Part shown: piece by piece, positions 1-8,144 of the stretch
How the letters are laid out: every line of letters begins with the position of its first letter
Numbering within the stretch: the first letter of the stretch is position 1
Source: UBA4416 sp040387475
GTDB taxonomy: Bacteria > Bacteroidota > Bacteroidia > B-17B0 > Aurantibacillaceae
DNA length: 64,000 nucleotides
NCBI GenBank assembly: GCA_040387475.1
Contig: JAZKDT010000001.1
Location: forward strand, 310,001-374,000
Direction of reading: 5' to 3'
Notes under the pieces: generated by a model
The model's input: only the letters and a program-made list of their open reading frames with translations
What the model was told of the DNA's origin: nothing
Databases searched by the model: none
Position numbers and translations under genes: made by a program

Positions 1-65
1 AATTTTAGTAAGTTTACAGCACAAAAATAGAATTTTTTCTTAAAAAAAACGATTTTCTACAAAAA

Positions 66-1055
66 ATGATTGTTGGACCTTTAAAAAGTAATATCCAGGC
101 CTCTGTAATTATTCTTCTGATGCTCTGTGTTGGAGCCTGGGCTTGTACTTTTACTTTTATTAACGAGAATACCGAGCAGATCAACTACAAAGAACATATT
201 CTTTATTCTTTATTTTTTGGAAGTGGTTTTTCTTTTGTCCTTAATCAAATTATAACCTTGTCTGTCATCTTACTGGGCGCATTTTTTGTTAACTACCTGG
301 TGGTAGAGCAGGAGATCACGTCCAAAACCAATTATCTGCCGGCCTTTTTCTATATTCTATTTGCTTTTTCGGCCACAACTAAAAGTACGGTAGAACCTGT
401 TTTAGTGGCAAATCTGTTTATTTTACCTGCCCTGTATTTTTTAATTGATAGTTACCGGCGGGATTTTGCCTTATCCGAAATTTTTAAAGCTGGGATTTTC
501 CTCGGACTAGCATCCTTTTTTTGCATCCATTATATTGTGGTGTTTCCATTAAGCTTTTTGGCGTTAATCATTCTCAGGCCTTTCAACTGGCGCGAATGGA
601 TGATTATGTTGATTGGATTAGTGACTCCTTTATACATTTATATAAGTATTTGCTATTTAAGAACAACCGACGCTTTTACTGTATTTGGAATGATCCGTGA
701 AGCTACGTCCAGTTTGCAAAAATTGGTTATCTCTGAGTATTATATTGCTTTTCTGTTGATGGCAATCATAACTTTTATATTTGCCATCATTAACTATTTA
801 GGAAAAGGATTTGGAGGCAAAGTAAAAACACAGAAAACTAAATACGTGTTGTTATGGATGTTATTATTGTCGGTTATCATCATATTTTTTGAACAGGTTT
901 CGGATATGATTTTATTGCCCTGTATTATTCCCTTAAGTATTTTTATTGGCGATTACCTGGCCGAAATAAAACAGCTCAAAATTGCGAATACCTTATTGGT
1001 TTTATTTATGGGGGCCTTTCTGATCATTTATTTTCATGAACTGGGTATGATGTAA
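66..1055 (+). CDS. DUF6427 family polytopic membrane protein
   Basis: A 329-residue protein made almost entirely of hydrophobic segments, roughly nine to eleven membrane spans, with short polar loops. It resembles the DUF6427 family found in Bacteroidota, whose function is unknown to me. There is no signal peptide apart from the first membrane segment and no catalytic motif. The ATG at 66 follows an A-rich leader, which is normal for this phylum, where Shine-Dalgarno sites are rare. It is the first of four same-strand genes (to 3709) with gaps of 16 to 26 bases or a one-base overlap, so it probably shares a transcript with the redoxin and monooxygenase genes downstream. The family assignment is from memory of the sequence style and is moderately secure. 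Confidence 0.7.
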   Translation: MIVGPLKSNIQASVIILLMLCVGAWACTFTFINENTEQINYKEHILYSLFFGSGFSFVLNQIITLSVILLGAFFVNYLVVEQEITSKTNYLPAFFYILFAFSATTKSTVEPVLVANLFILPALYFLIDSYRRDFALSEIFKAGIFLGLASFFCIHYIVVFPLSFLALIILRPFNWREWMIMLIGLVTPLYIYISICYLRTTDAFTVFGMIREATSSLQKLVISEYYIAFLLMAIITFIFAIINYLGKGFGGKVKTQKTKYVLLWMLLLSVIIIFFEQVSDMILLPCIIPLSIFIGDYLAEIKQLKIANTLLVLFMGAFLIIYFHELGMM

Positions 1056-1071
1056 TTTTAAAATTTAATCT

Positions 1072-1587
1072 ATGAGAACAAAACTATTTTTACTTCTTTT
1101 TACCCTGGCGCTACAGGTGTTTTCACAAAATAAAACAGTTCCGCATAAAGCTACCGTGTATGTTTTTTTATCCGAAACATGCCCTATTTGTCAGAGCTAT
1201 ACCTTGCAATTAAAAAAACTGTATGAAGCATTTAAAGACAAAGGCATTACATTTATTGGTGTTTTTCCCAACGATGATGTTAGTAAGAAAGACATCAACT
1301 CTTTCAGAAAAACCTATGATATTCCGTTTGATTTGGAACCGGATGAGAATGCAAAACTGGCTAAGAAATTTCATGCTACGCTTACCCCCGAAGTGTTTGT
1401 AGAGGGTAAGCCCGGAGTGATTTTATATAGCGGACGCATAGATGATTCGTTTTACGCGGTTGGTAAAAGAAGAAACTCTATCAGCACACATGAACTGGAA
1501 GACGCCTTACTTGAAATTACCACCAAGCAAAAAGTTAAAGTACCCAGAACCCAATCTGTTGGGTGCATAATTAACAGTTCTAAATAA
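1072..1587 (+). CDS. Secreted thioredoxin-fold protein (redoxin/AhpC-TSA type)
   Basis: A 171-residue protein with an N-terminal signal peptide ending near residue 19 (FSQ). A thioredoxin-fold start follows, with a CPIC redox pair at Cys37 and Cys40. The text after it (LKKLYEAFKDKGITFIGVFPND) is typical of redoxin/TlpA-like proteins, and the cis-proline loop is probably the LTPEVFV segment. It would act outside the cytoplasmic membrane as a thiol-disulfide reductase or in cytochrome maturation. It lies two genes upstream of a secreted haem and copper protein, which fits a role in keeping haem-binding or copper-binding cysteines reduced; that link is inferred. Genes of this kind next to copper monooxygenases occur in several phyla, as I recall. 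Confidence 0.75.
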   Translation: MRTKLFLLLFTLALQVFSQNKTVPHKATVYVFLSETCPICQSYTLQLKKLYEAFKDKGITFIGVFPNDDVSKKDINSFRKTYDIPFDLEPDENAKLAKKFHATLTPEVFVEGKPGVILYSGRIDDSFYAVGKRRNSISTHELEDALLEITTKQKVKVPRTQSVGCIINSSK

Positions 1588-1613
1588 TCCTATTTTTAAT
1601 ATAAATTTTGTCA

Positions 1614-2189
1614 ATGAAACGATTTCAAACGATTTTTTACTGTTTTACAATTGGTATTCTAACAACCATGTTGTGCGCATTTTCGAAAGATGATGATGGC
1701 AAAAAGGTGGATGTAGATCCTATGACCTATTATTATTTGGGAGAAATTAAAATTACCACGCCGGATAGTATCCCCATGGGAACCTATGTAGCCTTATCCA
1801 AACAAATAGTTCATAAAAAAGAAAGTAAGATCACGATGCAATCTATCAGCATTGATCAAAAGGGCGACACTAAAGAATACAATTACACCATGAATATCAG
1901 CGACCCTACATATACCATAAGAGATGTAGATAGCACATACAGCGGAACCGGAAAACTACACGGTAAAGCCTGGAAATGGTTAAGCTGGAATTACGATATT
2001 CAATACAAAAACCCTGTTGGCCGGATGAAAGGAAAAGACTTTGTGTCGCTTTGGGGATTAATGGTAAACAAAGATTTTTATGGAGCTGATGGAAAAAAAT
2101 TATTGCATTATCACGAACGCCATAACTTTATTACCAAGCAACAATTTGAAATCCTTTATCTGCAGGTATTAAAAGGCTCATCAAAATAA
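1614..2189 (+). CDS. Hypothetical secreted protein
   Basis: About 191 residues from the ATG at 1614; an in-frame TTG lies six bases upstream and is less likely to be used. The N-terminus has a hydrophobic segment (residues about 8 to 23) with a cysteine at residue 21, so it could be a signal anchor or a poor lipobox. The rest is a polar, beta-rich sequence with several aromatic residues and no motif I recognise. Its stop codon overlaps the next ATG by one base (TAATG), so translation with the downstream haem/copper protein is probably coupled. This suggests an accessory or partner role for that enzyme, which is inference only. Confidence 0.55.
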   Translation: MKRFQTIFYCFTIGILTTMLCAFSKDDDGKKVDVDPMTYYYLGEIKITTPDSIPMGTYVALSKQIVHKKESKITMQSISIDQKGDTKEYNYTMNISDPTYTIRDVDSTYSGTGKLHGKAWKWLSWNYDIQYKNPVGRMKGKDFVSLWGLMVNKDFYGADGKKLLHYHERHNFITKQQFEILYLQVLKGSSK

Positions 2190-3709
2190 TGAAATTAGTG
2201 TGTAGCATATTTTTAAGTTGTATTGTTTTTTCTTTAAAAACACAAACAACTTTTAGCGAGCATGTAGCCCCCATCATTTATAATAAATGTAGTTCATGTC
2301 ATCACACGGGAGGCATTGCCCCACTTTCATTTACAAACTATGCTGAGGTAAAAAAACAGGTGGGCATGATCGTGATGGCCGCGCTTGATAGTAAGTTTAT
2401 GCCACCCTGGATGCCTGATACAGCGTATAGTCATTTTGTGGATGAGCGAAGAATAACCGAATCAGAGGCAACTACAATTAAAAAATGGATCAGCGAGGGT
2501 ATGCCGCAAGGCGATAAATCTGCCGAGCCTGAATTGCCTTTATTCCCTAAAGGATCTCAATTAGGCAAACCCGACCTCACCGTGAGCATGCAGCAATCTT
2601 TCATACATAAAGGAAACAATGAAGATGCGTATCGCGTGTTCGTATTACCAACGGGTTTAAAAGAGGGTCACGATGTGGCGGCTATCGAAATACAACCCGG
2701 CAATCCAAAAATTGCACACCATATTATTTTAGGGTTGGATACCACACGCATGGCTGACAAGCTTGATAATAAAGATGAAGGGTATGGATACGCCCAATAT
2801 TCAGGCTTTGGCTTTTATCCAACGTACGATAATTGGTCGGGTTGGGTGCCCGGGAATAAAACACGGTTTTTCCCTCAAGGGATTAGTAATTATGTCCTGC
2901 CTGATTCAAAAATTTTATTACAGATGCATTACGGCCCATCACCTATCGATGCAAAGGATTCAACGGTGGTAAACATTTATTACAGTAAAACTGCAAATAA
3001 CCGTTATATCCGCGGAGGTTTGATCAGCCCCAATGATATTACGGATGGTCCGTTTTTTATTCCGGCAAACAAAAAAAGATCTTTCCATGCAACATATAAA
3101 GTGGTAAGCGATTATAGCTTGATCAGTATCACACCACATGCACATTGGTTAGGAAAAAAATGGGAGGTCTTTGCCGTGCATCCCAATGGCGATACCACAC
3201 ATCTCATAAAAATAAATGATTGGGATTTTAACTGGCAAAACTTTTTTAGTTTTAAAAAATTCATCAAATTAGAGAAGGGGACCATGATTTATACAAGCGC
3301 TGAGTTTGATAATACCGAAAGGAATTTCCGTCAACCCAACAACCCTGTTAAAAATGTCATGTGGGGCGAAAGCGCTAAAGAAGAAATGTTCTTGTGTTAC
3401 TTCGCTTATGTACCTTATCAAAAAGGTGACGAGCTTATTGATATCGCAGGCCATGTAAATTTAATGCAGATCGACCATAATCTGGAAGCTAAGAAACTAA
3501 TTATAAATTACAGTTTGTCAGATAATACACCTGTGACTATTAAATTGTACAGTGGGGATGGAAAATTGGTTAAGGACATACTAAACAATCAACAAACTGT
3601 TTCAGGAAAACACTCAACGGAGATCGACACAAAAGTGTTGAAGTCCGGCACCTATTGGGTTAAATTTACCTCTGCTTATTACACAGAAAGTAAAAAGGCC
3701 ACTCTTTAA
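2189..3709 (+). CDS. Secreted cytochrome c / copper type II monooxygenase-like protein
   Basis: A 506-residue protein with a signal peptide (to about residue 19), a mono-haem cytochrome c-like site CSSCHH (Cys34, Cys37, His38), and a domain resembling copper type II ascorbate-dependent monooxygenases (dopamine beta-monooxygenase/PHM fold). The six copper ligands of that fold can be placed: His177-His178 and His247 (in LQMHYG) for one copper, and His317, His319 (HAHWLG) with Met400 for the other. The last 80 residues (ending in GTYWVKFTSAYYTESKKATL) look like a type IX secretion type A sorting tail. It would hydroxylate or oxidise a substrate on the cell surface or outside, with the haem as a possible electron donor. 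The substrate is unknown. Confidence 0.72.
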   Translation: MKLVCSIFLSCIVFSLKTQTTFSEHVAPIIYNKCSSCHHTGGIAPLSFTNYAEVKKQVGMIVMAALDSKFMPPWMPDTAYSHFVDERRITESEATTIKKWISEGMPQGDKSAEPELPLFPKGSQLGKPDLTVSMQQSFIHKGNNEDAYRVFVLPTGLKEGHDVAAIEIQPGNPKIAHHIILGLDTTRMADKLDNKDEGYGYAQYSGFGFYPTYDNWSGWVPGNKTRFFPQGISNYVLPDSKILLQMHYGPSPIDAKDSTVVNIYYSKTANNRYIRGGLISPNDITDGPFFIPANKKRSFHATYKVVSDYSLISITPHAHWLGKKWEVFAVHPNGDTTHLIKINDWDFNWQNFFSFKKFIKLEKGTMIYTSAEFDNTERNFRQPNNPVKNVMWGESAKEEMFLCYFAYVPYQKGDELIDIAGHVNLMQIDHNLEAKKLIINYSLSDNTPVTIKLYSGDGKLVKDILNNQQTVSGKHSTEIDTKVLKSGTYWVKFTSAYYTESKKATL

Positions 3710-3783
3710 TAATCTCCTCTGGTAAAGCGTTGATTGTTCTACCTGCCGCTCAAATGGCAAATCCGAGCAATTCGACGATCTTT

Positions 3784-3945
3784 CTAAAAAAAGAATAAAC
3801 CATCATCAGAAGCATTAAGGGTGAGAGCGCATCTGCGTTTCACTTTCTTTATCAACATTTGCATCTCTTTCATACGCGTTTGGTTTTCTTTCGCGCTCAT
3901 TTTGCTTTCTTTCACCATCATTTGGTTTTCTTTCACCTGCACCAT
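3784..3945 (-). CDS. Possible small heptad-repeat protein (53 residues)
   Basis: On the minus strand an ATG at 3945 opens a 53-codon frame ending in TAG at 3784. It reads as four to five seven-residue units of the type K-E-x-Q/K-M-x-x (VKENQMM, VKESKMS, AKENQTR, MKEMQML). The tail is basic and then hydrophobic. The heptads come from 21-bp imperfect tandem repeats in the DNA. An in-frame TAA sits two codons upstream of the ATG. Short coiled-coil proteins can look like this, but so can a simple-sequence remnant. The opposite strand is also open here (67 codons, hydrophobic, Phe/Ile-rich), so coding status is uncertain. Confidence 0.25.
   Translation of the reverse strand: MVQVKENQMMVKESKMSAKENQTRMKEMQMLIKKVKRRCALTLNASDDGLFFF
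3836..3945. repeat. Degenerate 21-bp tandem repeats
   Basis: About five imperfect copies of a pyrimidine-rich 21-bp unit with the core TTTGGTTTTCTTTC. They lie head to tail between the monooxygenase gene (ends 3709) and feoA (starts 4041). The three central copies are the clearest. The 331-base gap holds nothing else I can name: no clear terminator, tRNA or riboswitch was seen. Confidence 0.6.
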
Positions 3946-4040
3946 GTTTTATTTCATACTATTTCTTGCTGCATCAATAGCATACCCTTTTTTAGGTATA
4001 TGCCAAAACAGCAATAAAACCTAACTTTAAGGGTTATCTT

Positions 4041-4295
4041 ATGTCAACACTCGATACTTTAGAAATTGGGCAAACAGCCACGATCCTTGAATTTACAGAT
4101 GATTTTTTGTCTCTAAAACTCATTGAAATGGGCTGTATACCGGGAGAGAAAATTAAATTGTGCAATATTGCTCCAATGGGCGATCCTATTGCCATCGAAG
4201 TTTCCGGCTACATGTTAAGTTTAAGAAAACAAGAGGCAGCAACAGTTGTTGTTAAAATAACTTTAGAAAATACGGTTGCGTCCTGTGCCATCTAA
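4041..4295 (+). CDS. feoA: Ferrous iron transport protein A
   Basis: An 84-residue cytoplasmic protein with an SH3-like FeoA fold. The pattern of a glycine after the first strand (EIGQTATI), then LIEMGCIPGEKI, then APMGDPIAIEV and a final GYMLSLRKQEA is characteristic of FeoA. The family is thought to modulate the FeoB ferrous iron channel, with which it is almost always encoded. The feoB frame opens inside its last codons, so the two are translationally coupled. FeoC is not present, as is common in Bacteroidota. I see no clear Fur box in the 16 to 100 bases upstream. Confidence 0.93.
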   Translation: MSTLDTLEIGQTATILEFTDDFLSLKLIEMGCIPGEKIKLCNIAPMGDPIAIEVSGYMLSLRKQEAATVVVKITLENTVASCAI

Positions 4296-6288
4296 TGCCC
4301 ATATCTCTATTGCTTTAGTTGGTAATCCCAATAGTGGAAAATCAACCTTGTTCAACTCGCTTACGGGTTTAAATCAAAAAACAGGTAATTATGCTGGCGT
4401 TACTGTCGACAAACATTACGGTTCCTACACTTTTCAAAACCAACTATTTAAAGTTACCGATCTTCCCGGAACCTATAGTTTATACCCCAAGTCTATTGAC
4501 GAAGAAGTGGCCTGTAAAGCCTTATTAAGTAAAGATGAAAAAATAGATGTAGTGATCATAGTTGCCGATGCCTCTAATTTGAAACGGCATTTATTGTTTG
4601 CATCGCAGGTGATCGATTTGAAAATCCCTTGTATACTGGCGTTGAATATGGTAGATGAGGCTGATAAAAACAATATCGTTATTTATAAAGATGAGCTTGA
4701 AAAACTGCTTGATATTCCGATAGTGGCTATCAATTCAAGAAGTAAAGAAGGCCTGGAAGACCTGAAAAAGGCCGTGACCACAGCCAGAATTTCTGATACT
4801 ATCTTTTATAATTTTGAGAAACAGGCACAGCTATTTACAACGGTTCAACCTTATCGTGCTTTGGTTGAATCTGCTATTGGCGCAAAACAGCAACATGCGG
4901 AGCTATTAAAGGAATTTGAATTAAACGACAATTTGCACAGGTTCTCCAAAATAAATTACATCATTGCCAAATGTGTTAAACAACCAGATAAACTCGACAA
5001 AAGCCTGAGTCAAAAATTAGACACCGTTTTTACGCACCGGTTTTTTGGCTTTGCCATTTTCTTACTGATTTTATTGATCATTTTTCAATTCATTTTTTAT
5101 GTGGCAGAATACCCCATGACTTGGATAGAAGAAGGTTTTGCCTACTTGATGAACCTTACGTCGTCAATGCTGCCTAAAGGCCAGCTAAACGACCTACTTG
5201 TAAACGGTATACTGGCAGGTATTAGCGGCATCGTTGTATTTGTACCACAAATTGCCTTATTATTTTTCTTCATAGCGATACTGGAAGACACCGGTTATAT
5301 GGCGCGGGCAAGTTTTATCCTGGATAAGCTGATGCGTAAATTTGGCTTGAATGGAAAATCAGTTATCCCTATGATCAGTAGTGTGGCCTGCGCAGTGCCT
5401 TCTATTATGAGCACGCGCACCATTATGAATTGGAAGGATCGGATCATTACCATTTTGGTTACACCACTAATCAGTTGCTCTGCGCGCTTGCCGGTGTATA
5501 CATTGCTGATCAGCATGATGTTTATCGGACGAAAATCAATTGGTTTTTTAAACTACCAGGGATTAGTGTTAATGGGAATGTACCTGCTTGGTTTTGCGGC
5601 TGCATTAGTGGCCGCCCTGGTATTAAAGTACGTTTTAAAAACGACCGAGAAAAGTTATTTTATAATGGAATTGCCCGTATACAGGAGGCCACAGTGGCAA
5701 ACAGTAAGCATGTTAGTGTTTGATAAAGTGAAGGTATTTTTGTTTGATGCCGGTAAAATAATTTTAGCCATTTCAATTGTCTTATGGTTTTTAACCAGCC
5801 ATGCTCCCGGAGATTCGTTTGAAAAAATTGAGCAAAAGGCAACAGTTTCAAAAACTGCACAAGAAAGTGTGAATGCGCAGAAACTGGAAGCATCTTATGC
5901 CGGCATTTTAGGAAAGAAAATGGAACCCGTTATTAAACCTTTAGGATTTGATTGGAAAATTGGCATCGCCTTAATCACCTCATTCGCTGCGCGAGAAGTA
6001 TTTGTTGGAACGATGGCAACTATATATAGTAGTGGTGATTCAGAAAATACTGAAACGCTACGTGAAAAACTGATGGCCGAAAAAAACTATGAAACACAAA
6101 AGCCTGTATACAGCTACGCTGTTTGCTGGTCGCTGATGATATTTTATGTGTTTGCCATGCAGTGTATGAGCACACTGGCAACCACCTATCGCGAGACCAA
6201 GCATTGGAAATGGCCTGCCATCCAATTAGTTTTTATGACGGGTTTGGCTTACCTTTCTTCTTTACTAGTATATAACACTTTAAGTTAG
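4285..6288 (+). CDS. feoB: Ferrous iron transporter FeoB
   Basis: A polytopic inner-membrane Fe(II) transporter with an N-terminal G-protein domain. The G1 motif GNPNSGKST lies near residues 13 to 21, G3 is DLPGTYSLYP, and G4 is NMVD. A helical guard region follows, then about eight to ten membrane spans containing two Gate regions (ARASFILDKLMRKFGLNGKSVIPM, and the later AAREVFVGTM region). There is no ATG near the start. GTG at 4285 gives MPSNAHISIALVGN, and TTG at 4276 adds three residues; both lie inside feoA, so translation must be coupled. About 667 residues, slightly shorter than the Escherichia coli protein and normal for the phylum. Confidence 0.93.
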   Translation: MPSNAHISIALVGNPNSGKSTLFNSLTGLNQKTGNYAGVTVDKHYGSYTFQNQLFKVTDLPGTYSLYPKSIDEEVACKALLSKDEKIDVVIIVADASNLKRHLLFASQVIDLKIPCILALNMVDEADKNNIVIYKDELEKLLDIPIVAINSRSKEGLEDLKKAVTTARISDTIFYNFEKQAQLFTTVQPYRALVESAIGAKQQHAELLKEFELNDNLHRFSKINYIIAKCVKQPDKLDKSLSQKLDTVFTHRFFGFAIFLLILLIIFQFIFYVAEYPMTWIEEGFAYLMNLTSSMLPKGQLNDLLVNGILAGISGIVVFVPQIALLFFFIAILEDTGYMARASFILDKLMRKFGLNGKSVIPMISSVACAVPSIMSTRTIMNWKDRIITILVTPLISCSARLPVYTLLISMMFIGRKSIGFLNYQGLVLMGMYLLGFAAALVAALVLKYVLKTTEKSYFIMELPVYRRPQWQTVSMLVFDKVKVFLFDAGKIILAISIVLWFLTSHAPGDSFEKIEQKATVSKTAQESVNAQKLEASYAGILGKKMEPVIKPLGFDWKIGIALITSFAAREVFVGTMATIYSSGDSENTETLREKLMAEKNYETQKPVYSYAVCWSLMIFYVFAMQCMSTLATTYRETKHWKWPAIQLVFMTGLAYLSSLLVYNTLS

Positions 6289-6293
6289 ATCAC

Positions 6294-7115
6294 ATGAACT
6301 ACCATCAATTACTTCATCAAACTATCATAGCTGCGGTGTTAGCCGGTAAAGAGATCTTGGAAGTGTACGATACTAAATTTGAAGTAGAGTATAAAGATGA
6401 TAAATCGCCTTTAACGTTGGCCGATAAGAAAGCCAGCGATAAAATTATTGAAGAGCTCAAACATTTTAATATTCCTGTGCTCAGCGAAGAGGGAGTACAT
6501 GATAATTTTGAAACACGTAAATCCTGGAGCCAGCTATGGATAGTTGACCCGCTGGATGGAACTAAGGAGTTTGTAAAACGAAATGGCGAATTTACCGTAA
6601 ACATTGCTTTGGTAGAAAACAGCCTGCCAACGCTTGGCGTTATTTATTCGCCGGTATCTAAAGACTTGTATTTTGCGGCTAAAGGAATCGGTTCTTTTAA
6701 AATTGCAGGAACACAATTTTCTTCGTTTGTAAATTCTATTACAACAATAAGTTTAGAAGACTTATTAAAGTCAGCACAGCAGTTGCCAATCGTTTCTCAT
6801 CGTAAAAATTATGTAGTCGTGGCAAGCCGTTCTCACATGAGCACCGAAACATACGACCACATAGAAAAATTGAAGTTGCTTAACGAAGAGGTAGAAATTG
6901 TAACAACCGGAAGCAGTATTAAAATGTGTTGGGTTGCCGAAGGCGTAGCCGATGAGTACCCGCGCTTTGGCCCCACCATGGAATGGGACACCGCTGCAGG
7001 CCAGGCTATTTTGCAGGAGGCAAACGCATCTCTCATAGATTTCGAAACAAATGAAACAATGAAATATAATCGCGAAAATTTGTTGAACAATTGGTTTATC
7101 GCGAAAAGATCGTAA
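6294..7115 (+). CDS. cysQ: 3'(2'),5'-bisphosphate nucleotidase CysQ (inositol monophosphatase family)
   Basis: A 273-residue cytosolic Mg-dependent phosphatase of the FIG/inositol monophosphatase superfamily. The metal-binding triad is visible: the EEG pair near residues 65 to 67, DPLDGTKEF near 85 to 93, and a late WDTAAGQAIL segment. The DGTKEF form and the length favour CysQ, which removes the 3'-phosphate from 3'-phosphoadenosine 5'-phosphate made during sulfate assimilation, over an inositol monophosphatase. It starts five bases after feoB and may be co-transcribed with it, although no functional link is known. Confidence 0.9.
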   Translation: MNYHQLLHQTIIAAVLAGKEILEVYDTKFEVEYKDDKSPLTLADKKASDKIIEELKHFNIPVLSEEGVHDNFETRKSWSQLWIVDPLDGTKEFVKRNGEFTVNIALVENSLPTLGVIYSPVSKDLYFAAKGIGSFKIAGTQFSSFVNSITTISLEDLLKSAQQLPIVSHRKNYVVVASRSHMSTETYDHIEKLKLLNEEVEIVTTGSSIKMCWVAEGVADEYPRFGPTMEWDTAAGQAILQEANASLIDFETNETMKYNRENLLNNWFIAKRS

Positions 7116-7179
7116 TTATTATTCCCGCAGATTTCACAGATCACTGCGGATGTTTCTATTGTTAAAGTGGAAAAAATAA

Positions 7180-7311
7180 ACCACATAGAGACATAGAAAA
7201 ACAAAAAACCAAAGAAGTAGATAGAAAACATGTTTTGCACATAGTAGCTATGTTAAAAGCGAAGCTTCTCTTGTACAAACTTTACCTATGATAACTATGT
7301 ATCTATGTGGT
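7180..7311. repeat. Intergenic inverted repeat (17-bp arms)
   Basis: The arm ACCACATAGAGACATAG at 7180-7196 is the reverse complement, with one mismatch, of 7295-7311. Between the arms lie smaller palindromes, such as ACATAG/CTATGT around 7240 and GAAGCTTC near 7261. Just before it, 7124-7152 contains CGCAGATTTCACAGATCACT, a phrase that as I recall recurs between genes in many bacterial genomes. It is probably a dispersed intergenic element or a relic of one, located between convergent genes, where it could also fold as a weak two-way terminator. Confidence 0.5.
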
Positions 7312-7361
7312 TAAAAAATTGAAGCTCTTTTTTTAACTACAAAACTTTGCATTCTCTTCGG

Positions 7362-8006
7362 TTAAATATATTGTAGCTCTCTCTCAATAATCTTTCCGAT
7401 CTCCTCTCCCTGGAAAACGATCATCGCATGGGAACCTTTTTCAATCGTATGATCGGCCTTCACATATCTATACATCAGTAATTTATCTGAATTACCATGT
7501 ATATGCACATAATTATCCGGAAGTCCTTTTCTATCCCAGTTCACAATAATGTTGATCGCATTTTTAAAATAATCTTCCTCCATGCTATCTATCATTCCCA
7601 AATATTCAGGAATAAAAGCTTTTCCAAAACCAATAAGCCAACCACTTTCGTAGGCCATGCGACGGTGTTGTTTTTCAGAAATTATTTTGTGGATGGGTAT
7701 GTGTTTAAATACACGAATGAACCAGGGTAACTCATTCCGCGACTTACTGGTTGAAACTAAAAATAATTTCTTGGGCGAAATAATACGCGATAGTTCCGTA
7801 CAGATCATGCCACCAAAGGAAACACCCAGCAAACAAAAGGGTTGGTTAACATTTATTTGGGATAAAAATTTACGTGCATAAGTTTGCATCGAGTCTTTCT
7901 TTTCGGGTGTTGGCCATTTTAACACAATAATTTCAACACCTTTAATGGCAATGTTTTTATATAAAACTTCCGTGGTCCCTAATCCGGGTATCGCATAAAT
8001 TACCAT
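7362..8006 (-). CDS. Alpha/beta hydrolase
   Basis: About 214 residues from the ATG at 8006; an in-frame ATG 17 codons further up gives an unlikely Tyr-rich extension. The opening MVIYAIPGLGTTEVLYKN is the usual first strand and oxyanion loop of an alpha/beta hydrolase. The nucleophile elbow GVSFGG places Ser63, and the late KGSHAM segment supplies the likely catalytic histidine. The acid is probably the aspartate in NSDKLL or KADHT. The substrate cannot be told: the family includes esterases, thioesterases and lipases. It has no lipid-anchor or signal sequence, so it is cytosolic. It converges with cysQ and diverges from the enoyl-CoA hydratase gene. Confidence 0.75.
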   Translation of the reverse strand: MVIYAIPGLGTTEVLYKNIAIKGVEIIVLKWPTPEKKDSMQTYARKFLSQINVNQPFCLLGVSFGGMICTELSRIISPKKLFLVSTSKSRNELPWFIRVFKHIPIHKIISEKQHRRMAYESGWLIGFGKAFIPEYLGMIDSMEEDYFKNAINIIVNWDRKGLPDNYVHIHGNSDKLLMYRYVKADHTIEKGSHAMIVFQGEEIGKIIERELQYI

Positions 8007-8114
8007 ATAACAAAGGTAATAAGTAACAAGATAATACGTTATACAGAATAAAATCAAGATGTTAAATTAATACAACGGGTTAATAACTTTTCATTACAGT
8101 AATACATATGACAT

Positions 8115-8122
8115 TATATTTG
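8115..8122 (+). promoter_or_regulatory. Candidate Bacteroidota -7 promoter box for the enoyl-CoA hydratase gene
   Basis: TATATTTG matches the TAnnTTTG consensus used by the primary sigma factor of Bacteroidota. It lies 22 bases before the ATG at 8145. No clear -33 TTG was found at the right distance, so this is a partial match. Confidence 0.4.
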
Positions 8123-8144
8123 TTACTACTAAAAATTAAACACA

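Noticed and set aside
1..65. Possible minus-strand promoter box (TATTTTTG at 29-22)
   Set aside because: AT-rich leader; no gene visible on that side, so the match has no support.
3821..4024. Plus-strand frame of 67 codons before feoA
   Set aside because: Phe/Ile/Ser-rich translation comes directly from the pyrimidine-rich 21-bp repeats; no signal or family pattern.
6833..7240. Minus-strand frame of 135 codons
   Set aside because: Mostly the antisense of cysQ and of a repeat-bearing spacer; composition is not protein-like.
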